Of a DNA stretch of 64,000 bases, positions 11,720 to 22,900 are shown in pieces. The position numbers and the translations under genes were made by a program. The stretch is from Owenia fusiformis (Eukaryota; Annelida; Polychaeta; Sabellida; Oweniidae). The first letter of the stretch is position 1. Each line of letters begins with the position of its first letter. The notes beneath the pieces are model-generated. The model saw only the letters and a list, made by a program, of their open reading frames with translations, searched no databases and was not told the origin of the DNA. The stretch is from the NCBI GenBank assembly GCA_903813345.2, contig CAIIXF020000012.1, positions 31,149,001 through 31,213,000 on the forward strand, read 5' to 3'.

Positions 11720-12860
11720 AAAGTCAAGGTCATTTCAAGGTACAATGTCAATATTTAGGTAGTTGGCTTTTTAAGACACCTGGCCGTTGATTTGACCCTC
11801 CACAACCAATGATTAGGTGACCTGAAGTCAAGGTCTGAATGGATCAAGGAAATTTCAAGTTCAAAGGTCAATATCTAGCAAGTTGACGTGAGAACAATTG
11901 TGACCTTTGGCGACCAATAATAAGGTGATTTCAAGGTAGTTTCAAGGTCAAAGGTCAAATATCTAGGTCATAGGTAGTTGGCTACTTTGGGTCTTCAGTA
12001 ACATTTGATCACCAAAGATAAAGTAACCTCCGGTCAATGTCACTGTCTATGGGTCAAGGTCATCTCACGGTCAGAGGTCAGTATCTGAATATTTGGCATT
12101 TTGGGGATGCTGCTTCATGTGAGGACCCATTGGTATGTGTTCTGAGGTCAAGGTCATTCCTACAAGGTCATAATCTCTGTATTTGGCATTTTTAGGCCCT
12201 GGGGGCTGCTATAACCCTTGGCAACTCAAGCTAAGGTGACATGAGGTCAAAGTCAATATCTATGGTTCAAAATTATAGTAAGGTCAAAGGTCAATATCTA
12301 GGTAGTTGGCTCGTTTGTGGCTACACTGACATTTGATCACCAATGATAAAGTGACCTGAGATCAGTGTCATTTTTATAGGTCAAGGCCAGAAATCAATAT
12401 CTAAATATTTGGCGTTTTGGAGTGGCTGCTGCACTTGGCTCCATTGAAACGTAACCTGAGGTCAAGGTCAATCTAAGGTCAAATTTCAATATCTTAGTGT
12501 TTGGCGTTTTAAAGCCACATGGGCTGCTGTCGTGATGTGGCCCTTGGCGACTCATGATAAGGTGACATGAGGTCAGTCATCATTTAATGGTCCAATTCAA
12601 GATCATCTCAAGGTCGAGGTCAATATCTAGGTATTGATGTTTCAAGGCATTTGGGAGATGCTGTGACGCTTGGTGACCCATTACTAGGCGACTTGGGATC
12701 AAAGTCATTACTGACGGGTCATGTCAATTCAAGGTCAAAAGTCAATATCTAGGTATTAAGCCTTTTAAGGCCTCTGGGCTAGTTCATGTCATGCATCAGA
12801 AAAGGTCAAAAGTCAATAGCCAGGTATTTGGAATTATTTTTAAGGCCATGTGGGGCTGCT
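11720..12860 (+). repeat. Degenerate tandem repeat rich in AGGTCA
   Basis: Roughly nine diverged units of about 100-120 bp. Each combines phrases such as AAGGTCAAAGGTCAATATCT, AGGTATTTGGC, GGGCTGCTGTGACC, TTGGCGACCCATGAT and AAGGTGACCTGAGGTCA. I count over 20 AGGTCA hexamers on the two strands, including direct repeats with one-base spacing (AGGTCAAAGGTCA at 11945 and 12281) and zero-spaced AGGTCAAGGTCA variants. It lies inside the foldback element at 10268-13909. Confidence 0.85.
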
Positions 12861-12996
12861 GTGACCGACTCGAACAGTAGATTGCTAGTATTATAAAGAT
12901 ACACAAGAATATGGCGGGAGGGTGGCAAAATCGTCTATTTACTTTAATATGCAAATATGGCACTCTGTAAGGACCAGAGGGTTCCTTCGGGGAGTT

Positions 12997-13081
12997 GCGT
13001 GGTAATGCTCAGTGTGGGAACCAAACCTAGTACCTTCTAATCTAGATTCTGATGCTCTACCGCCTTAACTAGCAGCCACGC
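12997..13081 (-). repeat. tRNA-like segment (pseudo-tRNA or SINE head)
   Basis: On the minus strand the segment begins GCGTGG and ends CCACGC, which can pair as an acceptor stem over 85 bp. It contains TAGTTAAGGCGGTAGAGC (A-box-like D arm) and GGTTTGGTTCC (B-box-like T arm). The anticodon arm does not fold convincingly, so this is a decayed tRNA or the head of a tRNA-derived SINE and not a working gene. Confidence 0.45.
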
Positions 13082-13916
13082 TACAATTATGGTACAAATT
13101 TGGTACTTCTAACTATATAATGCTTTATTATTCAAAAGTCAATTATATTATTCTTATTTTGACTATCAAATGATTTTCATATATCTGAATAACCATTATA
13201 TTAGTTTTTGGCAAAGTAAATAATAGTAGGGATCACACAAGGATCAACTGTATTGAAGATTGGTCATACTGGTATATGCCCTGCCGCTCTAAGATCAAGA
13301 GCAATGAATTGTCATTTTTCAGTTGAAACAACGAAACAAACACAAAATCATTATTTTGTTGAACATTTAACAAATAATTTTCTGTTAAACGTAGTAATTT
13401 TTCAAAACATCACTAAATATGAAAAAGTTGTAAATAAAGTGGATCCTTGTGTGAGCCCCATTATTATTTACGTTGCCAAAAATGAATATAATGGTAAGTG
13501 TAATATATAGAAAATATTAAATAGGTAAAATAGGAATATAATTAATAGCAACCGTGACTTTTGCATTAAAATGGCATTTTAAGGTCAGAAATGTATAATT
13601 ATTCAATGTTATTGTTTTTAATAAAAATGACCACACCCAAATGGACTATCATACATATCAATATCAAATTTGCCTCCTATTTCATATACTCGCTGCTATT
13701 ATTTGAAAAAAAGATTTTTGTCAAACTCATCTTTTTGACGGTTGCACCTTGGGGCAAGCCGTTTAGCCCTTTCGTGTCACTTTTTTGAGTGCAGACAAGT
13801 AAAAATGAATAGTCAATGAACCAATCTATATTGACTATGGGTCAAATCATAGTAACCTACCTTAACATCAGTTAATGGGATTTTCTGGAGTTTTGGCGCA
13901 CACTAATATACATATC

Positions 13917-14190
13917 AGGGGCGGTTCTTGGAACCAACAAGGCGGGGGTCAAAGTTCTGGTCTGAGAAAAAAACTTCCGCGCTTGCGCAGAATTTTTTTG
14001 GGCCCCTCTATAACCAAAAAGTGGGCCCAAATTTTGAAATTTTGAGGCCCATTTTCTTCAAAATTTGGCCTAAAATTAAAAAATAAAGCCTTAATAGGCC
14101 CATTAATGACCAAAAGGCTTACTTTAAGGGGCCTCAAGGCCTATTTTGGCTCAAAATATTTATTGGGCCCAATTTTTTCTGTCTTTGAGC
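13917..14190. repeat. Dispersed repeat, GGGGCGGTTCTTGG copy
   Basis: Second copy of the family seen at 3836-4095: CAGGGGCGGTTCTTGGAA, a GAGAAAAAAACTTC block, GGGCCCCTC, then GGGCCCAAATTTTGA and AAGGCCTATTTTGG blocks. It lies directly against the right end of the 3.6-kb foldback element, so one may have inserted beside or into the other. Confidence 0.7.
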
Positions 14191-15580
14191 AATTGGTATC
14201 AAACATAAAATCTAGTGGAATGAATTTACATGGTATATACATGCGCACGTAATATGCACTATAGTGATGGTGAAGTGGAACACCTCTGTCACACGAACAC
14301 TTTCTAGAGTCCCAAGACCAATTGACTTAATGTTAAATGAATCTCTTCAAGTAGAACACCTCTCAATTTGGAACACTTTTCGAGGTTCCAAAGGTGATCC
14401 ACTTAGTCAGGTTTTACTGTACTCGATTTACATGAGTTCGTGATACATACACTATATGTGGACTTGGAATGTAACAGACTTAGTATCTGGATTCAAGATT
14501 TTTTGTAGGTATATATTTATCTCTGTACTTTTAGTCCATGCTATATTTTAAATTATCTACCAATTGCAAAAATATGTTATATTTTAAAAGTATGTTTTTC
14601 ATGTTTTACAATATATACATATATAATAATATTTAAAAGTCGTGGTCTTAATATTTACAATTTTAGAACGGTGTGTATATAGGAATAAACTATTTACTAT
14701 TTTAAATATTAAACCTAGGTTAGTAATTTATTACTGGTAATATAAAACAATATTTCAGATTGCATAAAATCAATGCATTCCTGTAACTTCTTGATAAACC
14801 CTCGTATTGAAGTCGTTCTATAAATGTACAATAAATGAATTCAAACAACAGTGATTGATCGATGAGCACTGTGTCAAGTTCAAAAATTCACGACGGTTAC
14901 TTAGAAACTAGGTTGTATAAAGTTTAATCTCTAAAGATGAGACCTACTTTAAAACAACCATTGACTATAAATGTCCTGTTTTCATACATTATATCTATTT
15001 TTAGATGTTATAAAATACAACATTTACAATATATATTAAATGATTCGAGCCAAGTTATCTCGAGCCTCTTGTTTGCATTTTAAAATGAAAGCATTAGTCT
15101 GGGGTTTACGGCTAATATACAAAAATCAACCGCAATAACCCACCAACAATTCATCGAGTCGTGTGTTTTTTAATTCTTTAGAAACATAGCAAAACATTTT
15201 TAACAATATTATTAAAAGGAATTAGCCAGAATCATTTTTTGCAAGGGCAGTAGTTTTGGGAGTACCGCGAGGCTATGTTGAAAAGGGCATCCCATTATTC
15301 CACAAATACAAACTCTATCACATATATAAGCATCAATGAATGACAAAAAATATGTGCGTATGATACAGTAATTGCTATCCATTATGAGTAAAAGCGACAC
15401 TATGCTATTTTTTCAAAAATACAACTCATTCCAAATAATACATTTTAGAAACGTTAGTTTTTAGATTAATTTCATGGGAATATATTTTGTGGAATTCTTT
15501 AATTAGCATATTGCGTTTCAAGTCATACTAAGATAATTCACATCTATATAAACTGTATAAAGTATTTCATACACGTTTCA
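14191..15580. other. AT-rich sequence, no gene seen
   Basis: Apart from the AGTGGAACACC / CAGGTTTTACTG remnant at about 14270-14422, I see only AT-rich unique sequence. The minus-strand frame at 15212-15400 (62 codons) has no splice support and no known similarity. Confidence 0.3.
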
Positions 15581-15798
15581 TACACTCCTCTTCAAAAGTT
15601 TGGAAACAGGAAATTTTCATTGTAAAGTGCACCAAAGTATGTCTCTGTGTGAATCTTAAGTTTTGTTCTTTAGTTGCAATAGTTCGGAAATTAATGACTT
15701 TGTTGAATTCTTTTAAATCACCACACATAAACAAGCTTTAATAAATTGTCCAAATAAAAAGGAGACTTCCGTTTGCCAAACTTATTGAGAGGAGTGTA
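15581..15798. mobile_element. MITE, TACACTCC...GGAGTGTA family
   Basis: Left end TACACTCCTCTTCAAAAGTT, right end complementary (CCAAACTTATTGAGAGGAGT then GTA). About 218 bp, with no coding capacity. A partial relative starts at 15826 (TACACTCCCCTCTATAAGTT). Other members are at 18387-18574 and 36154-36461, with single ends at 29627-29648 and 61297-61323. Confidence 0.8.
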
Positions 15799-16024
15799 CC
15801 TTCACACAATGAATAAGTTATAAGTTACACTCCCCTCTATAAGTTTGACAACCAGATAATCTCATTCGAATTGTTTATCAGTCTTTTCTGTTTGTTGATT
15901 CACAAAAGTTCAACAAATATTTAATTTTTTACTGTTGTAACTCAGGAACAAAATAAAAATTCAAATAATGCCAGGCTTTGATACACTAGTATGCTATCCA
16001 GTGAAAACTTGCAGTTGCCAAATT

Positions 16025-16050
16025 GGGGGGGGGGGGGCGAGGGGGGTGTA
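16025..16050 (+). repeat. G-run and (GT)n
   Basis: Thirteen G at 16025-16037, then GAGGGGGG and a short GTGTGTGTGT. A potential G-quadruplex, close to the 3' end of the carbonic anhydrase gene. Confidence 0.85.
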
Positions 16051-16281
16051 AGTGTGTGTGTCTTCCAAACAGGTCCAGACTTTTCCTCGAATCGATTCAT
16101 ACAATCTGGGTCTGTATTGAAAACAGACGGCTTCCACTTCAAAATTACCCTTTACTTCAGACACATTGTTTTCTAGTTTTTAAAAACAATGGATTTGATT
16201 GAATCCATTGGATTTAATTGAGAATACTGTGTAAAACATGGCTACGTGTTGTAGCGCATGCGCATAAACAAAAGTTCAACT

Positions 16282-16621
16282 CCAAGGAGGATTGGCTTCC
16301 AGGGTTCCATCTCGATATTCTACCATATATGGAAATATTTTGTGTTTACAAAATTCAAAATCAAATATTTTTTCACCTTTTTCACTTCAAAATTTGAATG
16401 GCGAGTTTTGGTCTTATTTCCAAACAAACAATTCAAAACACACCAGAAGTGATCAAGATATTAGTTCAAATCTTTTTGATTGCTGATTATGGATTTATCG
16501 TCAGTCATAATGTCAGAAAATAACGACATCGAGAACATTTTAAATGTTGATGTTGATCAAGGTCAAGGTCAAGGTCAAGGTCGTATATCGAGTTGCGTCT
16601 CTGGGAGCCAATCCTTCTTGG
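16282..16621. mobile_element. MITE, CCAAGGAGGATTGG family, copy 1
   Basis: Ends are CCAAGGAGGATTGGCTTCCA and the complementary TGGGAGCCAATCCTTCTTGG, 340 bp apart. The interior contains GGTCAA repeated four times (16559-16582). Two relatives lie at 59103-59408 and 59443-59760. This copy is about 100 bp past the stop codon of the minus-strand carbonic anhydrase gene and so probably lies in its 3' UTR or just beyond. Confidence 0.85.
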
Positions 16622-16717
16622 TAAGACATACATTGGAAATGGCACGGACGCCAAACTACTCGTTAATAAACTGGAAGAAGGTGATACACGTGGCACTGAG
16701 CAGCACGGGTGGGTTTC

Positions 16718-16930
16718 TTACAATACAAACTGAAAGACTGTGGCACATAAAGCAACAAGCGACAAAGCGAGGGAACTTGCTGAGCCAGATGGCTGTTCTG
16801 TTGTAGTAGTAGTCGTAGGGTAATTACTGTCAGAAGTTGTAACAGTACGGGCATTTAGATTCTGAACGGGTCTGAAGTTATCGAGGATCCTTTCCCCTGT
16901 ATGTGAGATAATTTGCCTGAACTTATTCAT
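16718..16930 (-). CDS. Carbonic anhydrase 1, exon 8 (C-terminal, GPI signal)
   Basis: Begins after TTAATTCCAG and runs 70 codons to TAA. It carries the family's end motif (DNFRPVQNLNAR), a linker with six consecutive Thr, a PSGSASS segment of small residues fit for anchor attachment (about 293-299), and the hydrophobic tail SLALSLVALCATVFQFVL. This layout fits GPI anchoring. A single-pass membrane tail is less likely because no basic residues follow it. Confidence 0.92.
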   Translation of the reverse strand: MNKFRQIISHTGERILDNFRPVQNLNARTVTTSDSNYPTTTTTTEQPSGSASSLALSLVALCATVFQFVL

Positions 16931-19900
16931 CTGGAATTAAAAATAGTTTAAAAAATGATTAGCATGAACTCGTTTATCTGGAATCAAAAATAGTTTTTAG
17001 AGATAATGAGCATGAATTTCTTCATTAAAATTAGTTTCAAGAAATAATAAGCATGAACTTGTTCTTCTGGACATCAAAATTAGACATCAAAATTCGGTAT
17101 AAGCCTCGACTTTAAAGCTAGCTAAAATAATAAAACAAATAGAAGACATTCACCTGTGTGTTGGAGATGGGAATAGTACTCTCGAAGACTGTCCATATGA
17201 CGCTCTCGTCACACGTAGGAGTGGTCAGACTACCCGAGTAACGGAAATAATCGTCCAAACTGCTAATGGAGGGAATAATGCTCTCCAGGGAGAATGATGG
17301 CACTGATCCCTCAGCTGAAAGCAAAAGTTGAAATATTGTCACTGCTTATCCCCAATGAAACGATTTATCTAGCAACAAACGCGCCAAATACCCCTTTTTA
17401 TCATTTTTTCATGTCAATTTCCTTTCAAGATTGAAGGTTTCCATGTTTAATTCCTCTCAGATTGTATTCCTTTTAACTTCATAGATACATGTATGTCCAT
17501 GTCGAATTCCTCTGGAGTTTGCTGGGACTAAATTTCCATGAAATATTGTTAAATTGACTAAAAAATACACTTTCCAGTGATTTGTCAAAGGCCTGGCAAC
17601 TGATTTAACCAATTTATATAAAAAATCAATTTTTGACCTTAAAAAGCAAGGTATTTTCTGAGACAAATTTTCCATGTTTTTTTCCTCTTACATTTATCAG
17701 TTTCCATGGTTTATGCCAAAGCCAGAATTGGCAGTGCTGCACATACCTACCCAAATAATTTAGAGTGAACCCCCGTGTCATTAGATAAACTTGATTTTGA
17801 TGTTCAATTTGCACATAATGAATGGTGTCCAATTGCCAATGGTTTTGGGAAAACTAAATAATTTTTTTACTATACGTGGTGCAACCCCTCCCTATATTGC
17901 ATATCGAATCTTTTTAATGTTGTTTAATAACTTTTTGTTTCACTCGAATTTTCAATCCCCCCCATTAAACGAAATAAACATTGTCCTCCACTGTTGGCAA
18001 CTAGACCGCACAATTCATAATATGGATTAAGTTGAGTTTAAAAACTTAATCAGAGAGGAAGATAGATCAAACGTTTTACCATCAATTCATTTAATTAGTA
18101 AATCTTTACAAATGCTAATTTCTTTAAATCGTGGTCAAAAATGATCAAATATAAAACATTTATTTTCTGTAAATATGAACGCTTGAAAAAGTTGCTGGCT
18201 TACTAATTTATGTCAGAATCATAATTTATGTAAGCAAATCAAAGTTTGCTTTAAAATAATATTTTTCTATTTCATTTATTTATCTTTTATTTATTTAGTA
18301 CGAGTTATGCATCTTTCAAGCGTTGATCTTTCCAGAAAATAATGTTTTTATAATAGCCTATGGCGATCGTGTAAAAACATTTCACTTACACTCCCCTCCA
18401 AAAGTTTGGCAAAGTTTTCGTTGGATAATAGGCATATATCAAATCTGTCAAAGTTTGAATCGTAATCAAGTTTATAATTACAATAGTTCGGGAATTTATG
18501 ACAACTTTGATTTTTTAAATCGCCGAAGATAAAAAAGGGGACTTTCAGTTGCCAAACTTTTTGAGGGGAGTGTAATTCCTTGACATTTTGGCTCAATAAG
18601 CTTAAGCTACAAAAAATACCGCTGCCAGAAACATCGAAACCACGTTGCATTAATGAAAAGGCGACACGGATCATAATTCAGAAAGCATTCGACACAATAA
18701 TCTATTAAGGCTTTTTTACCAAGCCGGCAACATACTCGGTCGCCCAAAATTAAGTTTACAGTTATTTAACAATCTATTTATGTGAACTGTAAAAATACTT
18801 TTGCGCCACCCTGTATATGCACACTGAGTTTCAAACACCAAAGGCTAATCGCCTCCTCGAAGCTCAGCGTCAGGATGCGCCGTACATGAAATGAGGAAGC
18901 ACAAAAAATTTGGCAAAGCCAATAACCTGCAAGATATACATTGCAACATGCTTATTAGGATCTCCCGTGGGAGATAATGGGAACAAATGGGGGGGGGGTT
19001 ATCGTTGAATTGTAGCTTATGGAACGAAGCGTAGCACTCTGTCAAAATCAATGATTTATTTAATTCAATTCAATGATGGCCAGCATCTCAATCACCACAT
19101 TCCAATAACAAGGCATTAACCGATGCAAACTGTCACCACCTGCTATTTGTTATAAACGCCAAACGCGGACCACCGTCAGTTGGGTATTATAAAAATATGT
19201 CACCACTTCTATAGTGGTGACATAACTAAAAACACCATACAATTCCCACATTTAATGCAACAACAAAATACTGAAAATAAACACATAAACACGTTTACAA
19301 CACTCGTTTTAAAAAGGCTGTAATAAGCAAAAATATGTTATTTCTACTAAATGGGTTACCTTTATCTTTTTTATGCAAAAACAAAAACATAAACATTTAT
19401 ATGTGATACCATTATTTGTGTGATGTCATAAAGAGTTGATATCAATATCAGAAATTATCGTATGATCTGTAAAATAATCAATATGAAATATGGACGGGGT
19501 ACTTTCATCCCAATTATTCAATTCAATCAATTTTCTCTACAGAACTAATGTTTATTAATTATAATTCTCAGTTCAGCCTTACACATCTCAAGCGATTGTA
19601 AACGGCACTTACATCGTAGTATAAAATCCCATCACAAATTTATTGTAACTGCCATTCGCAAAAATCATGCATTGGAACACAAAAACAAATATTTCGGATA
19701 TTTTGTTATTCAGGATCCCATCGACCCTACAGTTCACATAGCAAAATATTTTTAAAAGCATAAATATGTTATATGGTAACTTTATTGAGTTTCTTTTACT
19801 TCGAACATTTTTCAAGTTGCCATCTCAATAAAACGTACAATCGGATTTCTTGCTGAATACAATCAATCATTAGGTCTAGTGAAATAACCCTGCAAATAAA

Positions 19901-22900
19901 CTTCATCCACAAAGTTTAGTGTTTATTAGCTACGATCAGCGATATCTATTATGCATTTTCTCTTTCTGAAATCTTCTCAGTCGTCACTTTTTCGTAAAAT
20001 AATGGCATTGTGGTGGCGGTGGGCCTCTTCGTATTTCAGGGAATAAAGAACGGGCATGTAGACTAACAGAAGTGATTTGTATATGAAACCTAAATCTCTA
20101 TCTTCACAAATTGTTGCACAAATACTCTACAAATATTGAATTCTGTTGAGTCCATACCTGTCTATATTTCTGAGGGTGTATTCTACTCAGCTTTTCGGGC
20201 ATATTCAATGATAGGGACATAATGGCTAAATAAAAATGAGACATCCCCAATTTCAATGCATGGCATCTCTACATTTTAAATCATTGTAAATTTTAAATCA
20301 AGAATGACTTGCGTATTTCATATGCTAATCAATATTTTCAAGCACAAGATAGCAAGGGACACTGTGACCTGTTTATTTATTGTTTATTTTACAAAATATT
20401 TTGCCGCTACTTTCTCCTTTACATAAAACAGTTCTAAAGCTACTATTTGTCTGAGAGAAAATAAGTGCATATTTTGTGATAGGTTTAATTGTGAGCAGAA
20501 ATGTCTTGAATTACAACTAAAAATAGATAATTGATACCTTCTTCTTTAACATCGAGGCCCTAGCAACGATTGAATAGTCTTTTAAAACTCCACAAACATT
20601 GACTAAACATTGAAAGACTTTACATACTCGAAAACTCAATCTGTTTAATACTATATATGTACCGGGGCATAGGTTAAATTGTCTACTTCAGTATACGTAT
20701 GTTCATCTTAAAAATTGTTGATTTCTTTTCACAAAGCTCGTAATAGAATGAATGTCCTGTATAGAAACATAAAAAACCCGTCGATTTTTAAAAAGGATTC
20801 TTGATGCATGTTGCAAAAAGATCAAAAGAAATAAAATCCTTTCGTCTGCAACATGTTTGCAATTCTAAAATAAACGTAGTCCTTAAGTGACCCTTTTGTA
20901 CAACTGTGACCTATATACAAAAACATTGATAATATGCAGGTTAAAAATGTGGTAGTCGTACCAACACACAAGTTGATTATAATTGATTAATTGGCAAAAA
21001 TAATAAATTCGGCATAAGTCCTTCGCCAAAATCAGAATGAAAGAAAATGTTTTTTTCGCCTGAAGCTATGACAATTATTTACCATAGTTGAGAAATATTC
21101 TCTTTTACTTCAGTTTTGCTAAGTTTATGTTTGTCTTGACAATTTTAAATGACCTACTCCATAAGAACTAACAAATTCATTTCAATTAATAGAATCATAT
21201 GATAAATTGTCATTTAAAGGGGCAACAAGGCCTGCAGAGAGAAAATTTGAAACTTTACCTTTTCTGAGCTATCAGGGCAACATTTGGCTTAACATCTTCT
21301 TTGACATGCCCATTTTCTTAAAATGTATGGAAAAACTATCAATTTCAGCATTAAGAAGTGTAAATTCAGTTCAAAGCTTCTATAAAGGGAGTGCAACCTA
21401 TAGATTTTTTGGATCCACCACGTTTCAAGAGGAATATTAGGTGAAATAATGTTCATCCAGGGGGTTTCTTTGGATATAATAAAAATATATGATAGTCTTG
21501 ATGAAATATCCAAAATTAAATATATTTTGACACTGGTCCATCATCGTTGAATGGCCCCTCTGCACTAATTGTTGCACCTTTAAATTGGTTAACAAAATAT
21601 ATCACCCTTGCAATACAACGATGTTGGTCCAAATTGAAACTATGACTTGTGGTGGTGTGGTGTGTTGGGGGGGGGGGGGGGTGCAAATGGCTTGTAGTGT
21701 TGGAGGGGGGGGGGGCAAAAGGGCTTGTAGATACACTAATCAACAAGCACCGAAGACGTAAAAGCGATTGACAACAACGCCTGTAAGGAATGGTCATTAC
21801 ACATTGTATTGAGTCTTTGGCTGAAATTCTTTTTACACCTTGCAAAATATTTTCTAAAATCATTTTATAGGTACAGTACGAAATCACTAAATGAACATAT
21901 TTTCATTGAAAGTTTTTGCAAGGGTCAAACTGGCAAAGTATCAATTTTAATCTGTAAAGTCAGGTCATCACCGTGACAACAGTTTAACTAGTGACCTTGA
22001 GTTCGTTATTGGTTATATAATGGAATGTAGTTACGTGAAATAACGTGTTCTGATTGGTTGGAATTGGACATACCTTGCCTAATTATGTATGAATTTATAA
22101 TCAATGGTCGGGGCTGAAAAAAAGATTATACTATATAACAGAAGGGTCATACCTTGGGAAATTCCGGTAGCATTCAAGACGGTACCGCTCAGAGAATCGA
22201 GAATAGGATTGTAGGCTGTGTTGTCGGCATCTCCGACCTAAAATCACAACGGTAATCATATTACAAGGGTCGTTCGAAAAGTCTTGCACGACAGCTTCTC
22301 AAGAGAAGAGATTTTATCATTTTTATATGAGATTTCATACAGATATAGTATTACCCTTCTTACAAGCATATATGAAATTTCAGGACCATAAGCAACATAC
22401 TTCCTGAGATACATTGACTTAAAAATTTGAACCAATGGCCCCATGGTATATATGACGTCATTGGATTGAATTGATTTTGTGAATGACTTTAATAGACTGA
22501 AATGATTCCGTCAATCTTTGTTCTTTCAGCTGTTAATCAGGTTATATATAGTCTTCCTTTTCAGTAATGCATTATACTTGTAGCATTATATAATAGGATT
22601 TTATTAGTACTGATGCCCTTTTAGGGCCAAACGTACATCCGATATACAATTTTCAATAACAGTAAATATAGCAATAAAGTAAAGAAAATAGGATTACATT
22701 CTTCAAATGACATATAAAATGTTACTTTGATATTATGAAGATAAACAACTTAAGTCAACTTTAATCATAAGCAAATGTCTGAACCATCAGTACCTATAGG
22801 ATATCAAGCCCTATTATATTAACTACAGCTACCCTCAATACATTTCCCTTCTCTTATTCCATCTTGGGATACTTAGCAAACCCTTTTGGAGTCATCATAT

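Larger units (their letters stand above)
10268..13909. mobile_element. 3.6-kb foldback element with about 0.7-kb inverted arms
   Basis: The left arm (about 10268-11010) and right arm (about 13130-13909) are inverted copies. Matched landmarks include TATGCGCCAAA at 10274 against TTTTGGCGCACA near 13892, AGCCCTTTCGTGTCAC at 13765 against its complement at 10412, and GTTGCACCTTGGGGCAAGCC at 13740 against 10429-10448. Each arm also contains its own smaller inversion: CACACAAGGATCC at 10734 with GGATCCTTGTGTGAGCCC-like sequence at 10941, and 13234 with 13441. The interior carries the AGGTCA-rich satellite and a tRNA-like segment. No transposase frame is left. Confidence 0.75.
17315..22152 (-). other. 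Intron 6 of carbonic anhydrase 1 (4.8 kb)
   Basis: Intronic. It holds a TTCACTC-ended element at 17375-17778, a MITE at 18387-18574, a G run near 18990 and a TTTAAAGG-ended element at 21213-21584. Runs of 15 G (21667-21681) and 10 G follow that element. The rest is AT-rich without recognisable structure. Confidence 0.8.

Noticed and set aside
16480-16806. 108-codon plus-strand frame with a GQGQGQG stretch
   Set aside because: It spans a MITE with GGTCAA repeats and the antisense of carbonic anhydrase exon 8.
17626-17832. Frame sharing RGFTLN..GRYV.H.QFW with the frame at 34431-34640
   Set aside because: The shared peptide looked like a conserved protein, but both lie in copies of the same intronic element with inverted termini, so the similarity is that of repeat DNA.
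21516-21887. 123-codon minus-strand frame with Pro/His stretches
   Set aside because: The Pro-rich part is the reverse complement of G runs at 21667 and 21706, and it overlaps the end of a MITE. No splice or family support.
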